Notes under the pieces: generated by a model
The model's input: the letters and a program-made list of their open reading frames with translations, nothing else
The model's database searches: none
What the model was told of the DNA's origin: nothing
In this document: in pieces, positions 17,706 to 29,300 of the stretch
How the letters are laid out: each line of letters opens with the position of its first letter
How positions within the stretch are numbered: position 1 is the first letter of the stretch
Program-made: the position numbers and the translations under genes
Source: Rhizobium sp. SG_E_25_P2
GTDB lineage: Bacteria; Pseudomonadota; Alphaproteobacteria; Rhizobiales; Rhizobiaceae
DNA: 64,000 bases
Direction of reading: 5' to 3'
NCBI RefSeq assembly: GCF_029892285.1
Contig: NZ_JARXVM010000009.1
Location: 62,001-126,000 of the forward strand

Positions 17706-18778
17706 CAGGGCGTCTCACCGTCAATGCGAACTGTTTGATCGTTGGAAAGCGAGTTCACGCCGGCTGTGACGACGCGTTCTCCGGGTTTGACGCCAGACAG
17801 GATGTGAGCGCCGCCACCGACTGCGGTCTCGATCGTGACCGGCCGTGTCGAGACCTTCTTGGTCTCCTGATCGACAATCCAGACGAAATGGCTTGCGCCT
17901 TCGCCGCCGATGGCGCTTTGCGGCAGCCAAACCTCGTCGCGGACTGGCTGTTCCGGCGTGGCCGTGACAGTGCTTCCAAGTCGAAAGGTTTCGGGGGGGG
18001 CGTCGAGTGCGATCTTGGTGCGCAACGAGCGCGTCGCCGCATCGGCCTGAGGCGCGGCTTCGCGAACTTTGCCCTTCACTTTTATCGTTGGATTGGCCTG
18101 TAGCGTGACGACAAAGGGTGTTCCGATCGCCGTCAGCGCGTCATAGCTGTCTAGAATGTCGACAACGGCGTCGCGGGCGCCGAGGCCAGCAATGGTGACG
18201 ATCGTCTGGCCAGCGGACACGACCTGGCCGACTTCGCCCGAAACGGCAGAGACGACCCCATCGGTCTCCGAGGTCAGTTTGGCATAGCTCAACTGCTCCA
18301 GAGCCTTGGTTAGGCTTGCTTGCAACTGCTGCACCGAGGCCTCGGCGGCCTCGCGGGACTGCACCGATTCCTCGACGCTCTCCTTCGTGGCTGCGTTGGT
18401 GGCCAGGAGCTTCTTCTGCCGCTCTTCCGTCACTTTGGCGAGGTCCAGCTTGGCTTTCGCCGAGGCGACGTCCGCCTTGGCCTTGTCGACCGCGAGGCGA
18501 AGACTGGAATTGTCCAGCGTCGCCAGCACTTCGCCCTTGTGTACCAGATCGCCGACATTCACATTGCGGGCGGTGATGCGTCCCAGGACCCGAAAGCCGA
18601 GATCGGCGCTATAGGCTGCCTCCACCGTACCCGTAAATCCGACGGCTTCCGTGCGCTTTGCTTCAGCGATCGTGGTGAGAACCGGCCGGATCGGCGTTTC
18701 GGCGGCTTCCGGAGCCTCATTACAGGCCGCCAGCGCCACCGCCATCAGGACAAGTGGTGGAAAAAAGGTAAGCTTCAT
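17705..18778 (-). CDS. RND periplasmic adaptor (HlyD/MFP family), lipoprotein, second copy
   Basis: A 357-residue adaptor from ATG 18778. Its N-terminus has a lipoprotein signal with lipobox LAAC (Cys at about residue 19). A lipoyl/beta-barrel segment (about 45-80), a helical hairpin rich in Ala/Lys/Glu (about 85-150) and the membrane-proximal beta domains follow. The open frame extends upstream, but that would bury the signal peptide. The start overlaps the end of the upstream adaptor by four bases (ATGA). It links the RND pump to an outer-membrane channel. Confidence 0.9.
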   Translation of the reverse strand: MKLTFFPPLVLMAVALAACNEAPEAAETPIRPVLTTIAEAKRTEAVGFTGTVEAAYSADLGFRVLGRITARNVNVGDLVHKGEVLATLDNSSLRLAVDKAKADVASAKAKLDLAKVTEERQKKLLATNAATKESVEESVQSREAAEASVQQLQASLTKALEQLSYAKLTSETDGVVSAVSGEVGQVVSAGQTIVTIAGLGARDAVVDILDSYDALTAIGTPFVVTLQANPTIKVKGKVREAAPQADAATRSLRTKIALDAPPETFRLGSTVTATPEQPVRDEVWLPQSAIGGEGASHFVWIVDQETKKVSTRPVTIETAVGGGAHILSGVKPGERVVTAGVNSLSNDQTVRIDGETP

Positions 18779-19902
18779 TGGACGGCCTCGCCGGTAATTG
18801 CGACTTTCTCTTCGTTTCTCAGAAACTGGCCGCCATCGACGACAAAGATGTCGCCGGGCTTCAACCCTTTTGCGAGCACCACTTGTGTCGCGTCGTAACG
18901 TTCTACGGAAACGGTCTTGAGTGTTGTCTGCATGGATGTGGGATCGACGACCCAGACCGCCGGCTGGCCGTCGAGAGAATAGAGCGATTGCCACGGGATT
19001 TTCACGCGCTCATAGGTCGCGAAACGAACATGAGCCACAATTGTCGATCCAAGCGTCATTTCAGGCGGCGGATTTTCAATGCTCAGCTTGACCCGCACCG
19101 TTCCGAGCGTCCGATCGAGCGCCGGGCTCACTTCTCGGATGTTCGCTTTTGCTCTGATCGAAGGACGAGACAGGAGTGAGATCTCGATGGTTGGCGCAAC
19201 GTCGCGCGCGCTCAACACATTTTCCTGGACGTTGAAAACGGCGTCCAACGCGCCATCTTGCGCAAGTGTGAAGGCGGTCGAAGAGGGCTGAACGACCTGA
19301 CCGGTTTCTATGTTGCGAGCAGTGATCGCGCCATCAGCGTCTGCGCGGAGAACGGTTTGCCCGAGCGCCTCTTCCGCCGTCGCCAGAGAGGCCTTCGCCG
19401 CAGCGAGATCGTTTTCCGCAGACTGGAATTCCTGCACTGCGCTGTCGAGTTGCTGGCGCGACAGAGCGCCCGTGGCGGTGAGCGCCTCGCGGCGCTTCAA
19501 GACCGATTGGGCGATGCGTAGGCTTGCTTCCTGGGAATCGACGGAGGCGCGGGCGGATGCGACATCGGCGCGTTGCTCGGTGTCGTCCAGCGTCGCGAGA
19601 ATCTGCCCTGTCTTGACGTGATCGCCGACGCCGACATAGCGGGCATTCACCTGGCCGCTCACCTTGAAGGAAAGTTCGCTTTCGATACGCGGCTTTATTT
19701 CGCCCGTTCCCGAGCCCTCCTCGGCATCTTGCGTCATCGCGGCTTTTTGCACCGCGACTTGCGAGATCGTTGGACCCTCTGCCTTTTTTTGCGAATCGCA
19801 GGCAGCTAACCCGATCAGGCAAAGTCCGAGGAGTAAGGGAAGCGCACGCGCCCGATTTCCGAAATTTATGCAGTTATCTGGCTCAGCAGCGCTATCCAGC
19901 AT
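18775..19902 (-). CDS. RND periplasmic adaptor (HlyD/MFP family), lipoprotein, first copy
   Basis: A 375-residue adaptor, first gene of the efflux operon, from ATG 19902 (GGAAAG three bases upstream). Residues ~20-35 form a lipoprotein signal ending LIGLAAC. The body has the usual lipoyl motif GDHVKTGQILATLDD, a long helical hairpin and beta domains. It differs clearly from the second adaptor. Two adaptors with one pump suggest a hetero-oligomeric adaptor ring, as known for some Vibrio and Pseudomonas pumps (family knowledge). A TetR gene is divergent. Confidence 0.9.
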   Translation of the reverse strand: MLDSAAEPDNCINFGNRARALPLLLGLCLIGLAACDSQKKAEGPTISQVAVQKAAMTQDAEEGSGTGEIKPRIESELSFKVSGQVNARYVGVGDHVKTGQILATLDDTEQRADVASARASVDSQEASLRIAQSVLKRREALTATGALSRQQLDSAVQEFQSAENDLAAAKASLATAEEALGQTVLRADADGAITARNIETGQVVQPSSTAFTLAQDGALDAVFNVQENVLSARDVAPTIEISLLSRPSIRAKANIREVSPALDRTLGTVRVKLSIENPPPEMTLGSTIVAHVRFATYERVKIPWQSLYSLDGQPAVWVVDPTSMQTTLKTVSVERYDATQVVLAKGLKPGDIFVVDGGQFLRNEEKVAITGEAVQ

Positions 19903-19930
19903 GTTCTTTCCCTATGAAACGATCGAATTT

Positions 19931-19950
19931 TATTCATCGGCTGTTGAATA
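19931..19950. promoter_or_regulatory. TATTCA-N8-TGAATA dyad, candidate TetR operator
   Basis: Six-base arms at 19931-19936 and 19945-19950 lie between the divergent efflux operon and its TetR regulator. This is where a local repressor normally binds. Only the arms are symmetric. Confidence 0.4.
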
Positions 19951-19998
19951 TATGCGGGGGAATGGCTATTTTTGTCAAGTCTCCAGGAGGGGCTAATT

Positions 19999-20646
19999 TT
20001 GATCGATGGTAATAAGGGACAGGAGCGAGGGCGGGGTCGGCCTCGACGCGGTGAAGGCCATGACCGCGCCGCGCTGTTGGCGGTCGCGCTCGCCTGTTTT
20101 GCGGAAAACGGCTTCAAAAACACTTCGCTCAGGATGATCGCCGCGACGGCCGGGGTGGATGTCGCGTTGATCTCCTACCATTACGGCTCGAAGCTCGGGC
20201 TTTGGACCGATGTCGTCACCAGTGTCGCAGACGATTCACTGGAGCGGCTCACGTCATTCCTGCGCGATTGCGCAGGCTTGGACGACCGCGAGCGACTCTC
20301 CCGGATTGCGGCGCGGATCGTCGAGATGATCAGCGAGCGGCCGCAATTCGCCCAGTTGATGGTCGGCGAGATGATCGCAGCCGACGATACGACGAGAAGC
20401 GACATTCTCGAAACTCGGCTGGTCGCCCCCATGCTGGGTGTGCTTTTGCCCGCGCTCCGGTCAATTCATCGCGACGGCGAAGAGCCCGTTTTGGACGAGG
20501 TGCTGATGGTGGTCGCCTCTTTCGCGATGGCTGGGCTCGTGGTGTCGACACGGCCGTTCCTGACACGGCTCACGCCCGTGGCGCGGGCCGACGGCGGCTG
20601 GCAGGACGCCGTCAGCGCTTTGTTGGCGAGGATACTCAAAGCCTAG
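19999..20646 (+). CDS. TetR-family regulator of the efflux operon
   Basis: A 215-residue protein. I chose TTG 19999, eight bases after a strong AGGAGG (19985-19990); the open frame begins at another TTG at 19972 without a ribosome-binding site. A basic N-terminal tail (RGRGRPRRGEGHD) precedes the TetR helix-turn-helix (about 20-65) with ENGFKNTSLRMIAATAGVDVALISYHYGSK. The C-terminal part resembles TetR_C domains of CerR/AcrR type. It is divergent from the RND genes and probably represses them until an exported compound binds. Confidence 0.88.
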   Translation: MIDGNKGQERGRGRPRRGEGHDRAALLAVALACFAENGFKNTSLRMIAATAGVDVALISYHYGSKLGLWTDVVTSVADDSLERLTSFLRDCAGLDDRERLSRIAARIVEMISERPQFAQLMVGEMIAADDTTRSDILETRLVAPMLGVLLPALRSIHRDGEEPVLDEVLMVVASFAMAGLVVSTRPFLTRLTPVARADGGWQDAVSALLARILKA

Positions 20647-20797
20647 GGAGCGAGCCGGCGTGAAGAGCCGCATCTGATTTTCACTGCTGTTTTCATCTGC
20701 TGCAAAGGCCTGATTTCACCGTGTTTCGCCCGATAGGCCAACGCCTTGGCCCCGAGGCGCGGTTGCGCCCGATCGGATCGATGTTGCAATTTCTCCT

Positions 20798-20817
20798 GGA
20801 GCCAATAGTCTGGCTCC
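20798..20817. other. Short hairpin in the leader region of the oligopeptide operon
   Basis: GGAGCCA-N6-TGGCTCC is a perfect 7-base stem 44 bases upstream of the binding-protein start. No T-run follows, so it is not a terminator. It may be chance or a leader structure. The rest of the gap 20647-20860 shows nothing recognisable. Confidence 0.3.
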
Positions 20818-20860
20818 GCGTCAGAGGGGAAACTGGCGGTTAAAAAAGAAAGGTGCTGCA

Positions 20861-22462
20861 ATGAGCGTCCATCCCTATTTCAAGTCCATCAATCGTCTTC
20901 TGCTCGGAGGCGCGCTGGCCATGTCGCTGGCGCTGCCAGCCTTGGCCGAAACCGTGATCCGTCGCGGCAATGGCGGCGAGCCGCAATCGCTCGACCAGGC
21001 GCAGATATCGATCGACATCGAAGGCTTTATCATTCGCGACCTGTCCGAAGGTCTCACGGTGTATGACGCCAAGGGCAAAGTGTCGCCGGGCGCCGCCGAA
21101 AGCTGGACCGTATCCGATGACGGCAAGGTCTACACATTCAAGATCCGTGACGCGGCCAAGTGGTCCGACGGCTCGCCGGTGACCGCCGCCGATTTCGTCT
21201 ATTCGATGACGCGCCTGCTCGATCCGGCGACTGCCGCCGGCTACGCCAACATTCTCTACCCGATCAAGAGCGCCGAAGCCTTCAATCAAAAGAAGGCCAA
21301 GGCTGAGGATCTCGGTCTCAAGGCCGTCGGCGAGAAATCGCTTGAAATCACGCTTGAGCGGCCGACGCCCTATTTCCTGCAGTTGATGACCCATTACACC
21401 GCGCTGCCGGTCAACAAAGCGAGCATCGAAAAGGACGGCAAGGATTTCACCAAGCCGGGCAAGATGGTCACCAACGGCGCCTATATGCTGACGGAATATG
21501 TCGCCAACGACCATATCACCGCCGTCAAGAACCCCAATTACTGGGATGCGGCGAATGTGAAGATCGACAAAGTCATCTACAATCCGTCCGAAGACCAAGC
21601 CGCCACCGAGCGCATGTTCGAAAACGGCGAACTTGACATGGCCTATAATTACCAGGCCGATCAGCGCGATTTTCTGACCAAGAAGCTCGGCGCGGATCAG
21701 GTGTTCGCGAGCCCGGCGCTCTCGACCTATTATTACGCTTTCGACAGCCGTCATGAGCCTTTCAGCGATGTCCGCGTGCGCAAGGCGCTGTCCATGGCGA
21801 TCGACCGCGATTTCCTCGCCGAGAAGATTTTTGGCGGCGCGCAGCTGCCGGCCTACAACCTCGTTCCCGAGGGTATGGAAGGCTACACCTCGCCTAAGTT
21901 CGACATTGCCGACATGGATCAGCTCGATCGTGAGGATGCGGCCAAGGCGCTTCTCAAGGAAGCCGGCTATGGCGAAGGCGGCAAGCCGCTCAAGATCGAT
22001 ATCCGCTACAACACCAATGAGAACCACAAGAAAGTGGCGATCGCCGTGGCCGACATGTGGAAGGCGGTCGGCGCGACCGTGACGACGCAGAATCTCGACG
22101 TCAAGGCGCATTATGCTTACCTGCAGGAAGGCGGCCAGTTCGACGTCGCCCGCGCCGCCTGGGCGGCCGACTATGCCGACCCGGAAAACTTCCTCAATCT
22201 GCTCGTTTCCACCAACAAGGCCTTCAACTATGGCCATTGGACCAACGCCAAATTCGACGCCCTGATGAAAGCCTCCTATGAGGAGCGGGATCAGGCGAAA
22301 CGCATGCAGATCATGCAGGAAGCCGAAGCCTTGGCGCTGAACGACTATCCCATCACCCCGATGATGAACTATGCCAGCCTCTGGCTCGTCAGCCGCAAGG
22401 TGAAGGGCTTTGAGGAAAACACCGTCAACGAGCATCTGACCAAATATCTCTCGATCGAGTGA
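20861..22462 (+). CDS. oppA: Oligopeptide-type ABC transporter substrate-binding protein (SBP_bac_5, OppA-like)
   Basis: A 533-residue periplasmic protein. Residues 1-29 form a Sec signal peptide (RLLLGGALAMSLALPALAE). The mature part has the SBP_bac_5 pattern: GGEPQSLDQA at the N-terminus, KWSDGSPVTAADFVYS (about 105-120), NPNYWDA, and VRKALSMAIDRD in the C-terminal lobe. It delivers peptides, or other ligands used by this family such as opines or heavy-metal chelates, to the permease encoded downstream. AAAGGTG precedes the ATG. First gene of a four-gene importer operon. Confidence 0.9.
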   Translation: MSVHPYFKSINRLLLGGALAMSLALPALAETVIRRGNGGEPQSLDQAQISIDIEGFIIRDLSEGLTVYDAKGKVSPGAAESWTVSDDGKVYTFKIRDAAKWSDGSPVTAADFVYSMTRLLDPATAAGYANILYPIKSAEAFNQKKAKAEDLGLKAVGEKSLEITLERPTPYFLQLMTHYTALPVNKASIEKDGKDFTKPGKMVTNGAYMLTEYVANDHITAVKNPNYWDAANVKIDKVIYNPSEDQAATERMFENGELDMAYNYQADQRDFLTKKLGADQVFASPALSTYYYAFDSRHEPFSDVRVRKALSMAIDRDFLAEKIFGGAQLPAYNLVPEGMEGYTSPKFDIADMDQLDREDAAKALLKEAGYGEGGKPLKIDIRYNTNENHKKVAIAVADMWKAVGATVTTQNLDVKAHYAYLQEGGQFDVARAAWAADYADPENFLNLLVSTNKAFNYGHWTNAKFDALMKASYEERDQAKRMQIMQEAEALALNDYPITPMMNYASLWLVSRKVKGFEENTVNEHLTKYLSIE

Positions 22463-22517
22463 TCCCGACCGGGCTCGCGTACGCGGACCGTTTTCGGAAC
22501 ACGGGCGCGGCCCAGAC

Positions 22518-22544
22518 GCCGCCGTCTTCACGACGGCGGCTTTT
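22518..22544 (+). terminator. Intra-operon attenuator hairpin between oppA and oppB
   Basis: GCCGCCGTC (22518-22526) pairs perfectly with GACGGCGGC (22532-22540) around a five-base loop and is followed by TTTT. The element lies in the 109-base gap between binding-protein and permease genes. A partial terminator there would keep the binding protein in excess, a familiar arrangement in ABC importer operons. Confidence 0.65.
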
Positions 22545-22571
22545 GGCCATTTCGAAATCGAGGAGGCGCCC

Positions 22572-23495
22572 ATGTTGCGTTTCGTGTTGTTGCGGCTGAT
22601 GTCCGCATTGCCGACGGTGTTTATCGTCGTGACCCTGTCTTTCTTCATGATCCGGATCGCGCCAGGCGGTCCCTTCAATCTCGAACGTCCGCTTGAGCCG
22701 CAGGTGCTCGCCAATCTCAAGGCGGTCTATCATCTCGACCAACCGCTTTGGACGCAGTATTTCTACTATCTCGGCAATGTGCTGCGCGGGGATTTCGGCC
22801 CGAGCTTCATCTACAAGGATTACTCTGTCGCCGAACTCATCCTTCAGGCGCTGCCCTATTCGATGATCCTCGGCGCCTGGGCGCTGGTGATCGCCGTGGT
22901 TGGCGGTGTGATCATGGGCGTCTACGCCGCGCTTCGCCAAAATAGCTGGCCCGATTATGCGCTGATGGCGTTTTCTGCGCTTGGCAACACCGTGCCGAAT
23001 TTCGTCATCGGCCCGATCCTGACCTTGATTTTCGCCGTCGGGTTGCAGCTCGTGCCGACAGGCAGTTGGGGGGATGGCGGCTTCCGCAATCTCATTCTGC
23101 CGGTGATCGTGCTGGCTCTGCCGCAGCTCGCGGTGTTTGCCCGCCTGACCCGCGGTTCGATGATCGAGGCGCTTCGCGCAGACCATGTCCGCACCGCCCG
23201 CGCCTATGGGCTGCCCGCGTCGAGCGTGGTCGGACGCCATGCGCTGAGAGCCGGCCTCATGCCGGTGATTTCTTATCTCGGGCCGACGGCGGCCTCGGTG
23301 CTGACAGGCTCGATCATTGTCGAAACACTGTTTTCGCTGCCGGGCGTTGGCCGTTACTTCGTGCTCGGCGCTCTCAATCGGGACTATACGCTGGTGATGG
23401 GCACGGTGGTGCTGATCTCGGTGTTCATTGTCGTTCTCAATCTGCTGGTGGATGTCATCTATGCATTCATCGATCCGAGGGTGCGCTATGAGTGA
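22572..23495 (+). CDS. oppB: Oligopeptide ABC transporter permease, OppB-like
   Basis: A 307-residue inner-membrane permease with GAGGAGG before its ATG. It has the N-terminal helix and the PGGPF motif typical of OppB/DppB, six membrane segments in all, and the EAA loop (EALRADHVRTARAYGLPASSVVGRHALR, about residues 195-222) that contacts the ATPase. The end overlaps oppC by eight bases. Confidence 0.92.
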   Translation: MLRFVLLRLMSALPTVFIVVTLSFFMIRIAPGGPFNLERPLEPQVLANLKAVYHLDQPLWTQYFYYLGNVLRGDFGPSFIYKDYSVAELILQALPYSMILGAWALVIAVVGGVIMGVYAALRQNSWPDYALMAFSALGNTVPNFVIGPILTLIFAVGLQLVPTGSWGDGGFRNLILPVIVLALPQLAVFARLTRGSMIEALRADHVRTARAYGLPASSVVGRHALRAGLMPVISYLGPTAASVLTGSIIVETLFSLPGVGRYFVLGALNRDYTLVMGTVVLISVFIVVLNLLVDVIYAFIDPRVRYE

Positions 23496-24630
23496 CGCGA
23501 TCCATCCGACAACCCCCGCTCTCGAAAGTCCTGACTCCGGCGCGGGCCGCAGCCTGACGCGGTTGGCGCTTGTTCGGCTCAGCCGCAACAAAGCCGCCGT
23601 CGCCAGTATTTTCGCCCTCGCATTGGTCGCCTTGATCTGCTTCCTTGGCCCGCTGTTCAATCCGCATGGCTATGCCGACATCTATCCGAGCTATGTCGCC
23701 GTGCCGCCAAGCCTTGAGCAATATCCGCACAGGGACACGATGGAGCCGGTGATGAACGCGGCGATCGAACGCGGACGTGCGCAAATGGAGAGTTTTGACG
23801 TCGACGGTTCGACCTATACGGTGCGGGTCAAAGCCGAGAAACCGATCGATCCGCGTATCGTGCGCTATCTCGATCGTCCTGACGAATTCGATGGCGCCGA
23901 GATTACCGAGACCGGCGCCGACGGGCTGACCGCCACGGTCAAGGGACGCATAAACGGCCAGTACTTTCTGCTCGGCACCGATCGCAACGGCCGCGACATG
24001 CTGGCGCGCATCATGGTCGGCGGACAGATCTCCTTGATGGTGGGTATTCTCGCCACGCTCGTCTCGCTGGTGATCGGCGTGGTCTATGGCGCGATTTCCG
24101 GCTATCTGGGCGGCCGCGTCGACAATATCATGATGCGGCTTGTCGAGATCCTTTATTCGCTGCCCTTCATCTTCTTCGTCATCATGCTGGTGGTGTTCTT
24201 CGGCCGCCATATCGCGCTGATTTTCATCGCCATCGGCGCGATCAACTGGCTGGATATGGCGCGGATCGTGCGCGGACAAACGCTTGCCATCAAACGCCGA
24301 GAATTCGTCGGCGCTGCGGTGGCCATGGGCCTGACGGATGGCCAGATCATCCGCCGGCACATCATCCCCAACACGATCGGTCCGGTGGTAGTGTTCGTGA
24401 CGCTGCTCGTGCCGCAGGTCATTCTGCTCGAAAGCTTCCTATCTTTCCTCGGACTGGGCGTGCAGGAGCCGCTGACCAGCTGGGGCGTGTTGATTGCAGA
24501 GGGCGCGAGCTCCATCGAGGCGGCGTCCTGGCTGCTTCTCTATCCGTCGCTGTTTTTCGTCGTGACGCTGGTGTCGTTGAACTTCATCGGCGACGGCTTG
24601 CGCGACGCATTCGATCCGAAGGACCGTTGA
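23488..24630 (+). CDS. oppC: Oligopeptide ABC transporter permease, OppC-like
   Basis: A 380-residue permease starting at ATG 23488 inside the end of oppB. After a first membrane helix (about residues 37-58) it has a large hydrophilic, probably periplasmic insertion (about 60-160), longer than in standard DppC. The LGTDRNGRDMLARIMVG motif and the membrane core follow. The EAA loop is RREFVGAAVAMGLTDGQIIRRHIIPN. It pairs with OppB to form the channel. Confidence 0.92.
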   Translation: MSDAIHPTTPALESPDSGAGRSLTRLALVRLSRNKAAVASIFALALVALICFLGPLFNPHGYADIYPSYVAVPPSLEQYPHRDTMEPVMNAAIERGRAQMESFDVDGSTYTVRVKAEKPIDPRIVRYLDRPDEFDGAEITETGADGLTATVKGRINGQYFLLGTDRNGRDMLARIMVGGQISLMVGILATLVSLVIGVVYGAISGYLGGRVDNIMMRLVEILYSLPFIFFVIMLVVFFGRHIALIFIAIGAINWLDMARIVRGQTLAIKRREFVGAAVAMGLTDGQIIRRHIIPNTIGPVVVFVTLLVPQVILLESFLSFLGLGVQEPLTSWGVLIAEGASSIEAASWLLLYPSLFFVVTLVSLNFIGDGLRDAFDPKDR

Positions 24631-24632
24631 CC

Positions 24633-26225
<1,593 letters not shown>

Positions 26226-26327
26226 TTTTGGATTTCCGGGCGGCGCGTGATCGCGGCCTGGCTGTCCGTCATTGCCTCATATCGGCAAACGCTTGACAAG
26301 CGAATGCTGCCCTTCCACTGATACGGC

Positions 26328-29300
26328 ATGGGGGCACGTGGATTTACGATACCGGCACTATTGGGCGGGGCGCTGATCAGCGCGTCCAGCCTCACTGTGC
26401 TTGCCGATCCCCTCCCCAGGCCGCCGCCCGCAGCAGGCGCCGTCATCGCTCGCAAGAGCGGCGAGGAAGTCCGGTTTATCGACGCCTCGCAATGGCGGTT
26501 CGTGGATGTCAAACAGGACCTCCTGGCCGGCGACGTGTTGCGCACCAATGCCGTGGGCCAACTTGCGATCCTGTTTTCCGACCGCACGCAGATCCGGCTT
26601 GGCCGCAATTCCTCGCTGGTGGTCAAGAAGCTCGCTGCGTCGGACGCTGAAGAGACGGTGTTCGAACTGCAATCGGGCTCGATCTGGGCGCGGGCCGAGC
26701 GCGGCGGCTCAAGCGTGAAAGTCGAGACCCCAGCGGCCACCGCCGCGATCCGCGGCACGGACTGGACGATGACGGTTGCGGGAGCTCGCACCGCGCTGCG
26801 CGTGCTCGACGGCCGCGTGTCGCTCAGCAATCCCCAGGGCTCGGTCGATGTGTCGCAGGGCCAGGCGGCTGCGGCGACGGTTGGCCAGGCGCCGGAGATG
26901 CTGGCGATCGTCGATTCCGACGACCGCGAGCAGATGCTGTTCTATCTGCCGCGTCGCGAACCTTTCGAACGAATGTCGCCCACATTCGGTCGGCCTGTGG
27001 AGGTCCGTCGCACGATCATCGCTATCTCCGAGAAAGACGCCGCCGCGCGCAGCGCCGAAGAGTGGGTCTCCCTGGTCGAGGGACAGTTGCGGCTCGACGG
27101 CGTTCTGGCGGCGGAGCAGACGCTGGCCCATCTCGACGACAGCAAATTCAGCCGCAGCCAGCGCGCCCGTCTGACGTTGGTCAAGGCGATCATCGCCGGT
27201 TTCAAGAGTGATTATAAGACCTCCGCCCGCCTGTTCGCGGAGGCGAAGCCCGGGCTCGACAAACGCCGGCAGGGGATAGCGCTTTATGGCGGCTACTACG
27301 CCCGCACGCTCGCCGATCCAAACCATGTCGAGCCGCTGCCGACTTCCGTGGATGGTCCTGAAGCGGCGTTCTTGCGCGCGTATGCTCTGGGGTTTCTGAA
27401 GGATCTCAGGGCGACGATAGCGGAATTTAAGAGCGCGGAAAACCGCTTCCCCGAGGATCCCGTATTGCCGGCCTATCGCGCTTGGATCGCGCTGCTTCTT
27501 AACGACCGTGGCCAGGCCAAGGAAGCGATTGCGCGCGCGCTGGCGCTTGATCCTGACGAACCGGTGGCGATGGAGGTTTCGTCACACTTCAAATCCGGCA
27601 TTGAGGGCGATCTGAAAGGAGCCCTTGCCTCCGTGGAACGCGCGGTTCAGATCGAGCCGGGGGCTGATTCCGGCTGGAATGAAGTTGGCAATATTCAATC
27701 GGAATTGGGTGGCGCGCGGGAAGCAGAGGCCGCTTTTCGCAAAGCGATTTTTCTCGATCCGTTCGATGCCGTCAGCCATACTAATCTCGCGATATTCTAT
27801 CTCGATCTCGATAGGGTCAACGATGCGAAGCCCCTGATCGACAAAGCATTGTCGCTGGATCCGGGTTTCTCGCCGGCGCTGGTTGCCCGTGGCCGATATT
27901 TTCTGCAGACCGGCAAAACGGATATCGGCGTCGAGGATCTGTTCGCTGGGTCAGTGACGGATCCCGGCTATGCTCAGGCCCAGCTGGGGCTCGCTGCGGC
28001 TCAGTATCAGAAAGGCGACCGCGTTGCCGCCGATCAGGCGCTCGACAACGCCGAGCGGCTCGACGGCAATGATCCTGTGGTGTCCGCCGTGCGGGCGCGC
28101 ATGGCGCTCGACGACTATGATTCCGTCAACGCCATTCGGTATGCACGCGACTATGTTCGCCTGTCTCGTGCGCGAGGCGGCTATTACGGGGCTCTCGGGG
28201 CCAATCAGGAGTCTGGCTCGACCCTCAACGGCGCCTTCCGCTTTCAGGGTCTCAATGCCTGGGCTGAGTATTATTCGGACGCCGTTTTTGATGCCTTCTC
28301 GGGTTCGGCATTGATCGATCAGGCGTTACGCGGCAGTCCGCCCGGCTATTTCACCAATTATTCCTATGGCGTCGACATCGTCCAGAACGCCACAACCAGC
28401 CGCTCCGCTTCCGCGCTGTTTCAGGGATTGCTCTTGGAGCCGCATATGGTGTCCGGCCCCACGATGCATCCGCAATTGTTTCGGGCGCCTTTCGTCGAGA
28501 CCACAATTGGCGGCGGGGTGGTGGTATCGGGTTCGGATGTGGGGCCTTTGGTCAATGCCGAGGTGCAGGCGTTTTCAAATTCCGGCGTCCCGCTCAGCAT
28601 TTACGCCAATGTCGACTGGGAACGTGCGACTGATGAGCGGACCGTTGACGCGTCAGGCGACATCACGTCGACCAACGAAATCGCGAATGGTCTGGTCTAC
28701 ATCACGGCCAGTCCGACACCCTACGATCGGGTGATCGGCTTTTTCAATCGCTCCACGGAAAATGATGATTTTCTGCAGACATTGCGAAGCGTTCCGCCCG
28801 GCGAATCTGACATCGACGGCGACGGCGACGTCATCGCTGCCGGTCTCGGCTGGAGCCACACGCTCGCCTATCACGACGTCGTCAATGCGGCTCTGTTTTA
28901 CACTAAGGCCAAGAGCGATGTACTGCAAACGGTCAATTTCTTTCCCACTCCCGGCGCTCCCGTTCCTTTTTTGGTCAGCATCGAGGATGTCGATCATCAA
29001 GCCGCGCTCGCTTCCCTCGGGCGTACGGTCGAGACAGGCGACGTCACCTGGCGGTACGGCGTGGAAGCCGGCTGGCAGTGGCAGAATAGCCAATATGCTT
29101 ATGTGCGAGCAGGAAGCCCTGCCATCATAACCGGTTCGTCCGTCATCGGCGACAAGATGATTGGCCGCGCCTATCTCGACGCCTTGCACGACTTTGCGCC
29201 CGGCTGGAAGGCAGAATATGGCTTCACGGCGTCGATGTCAGGCGGGGGAGAGGATGGCGCTCGAAGGCTTGATCCCCGCGCGGGTTTTGCCTGGGAGCCG

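Noticed and set aside
20840-22720. 626-codon open frame on the minus strand
   Set aside because: Antisense shadow of oppA. It has no family features, and oppA has a signal peptide and SBP motifs.
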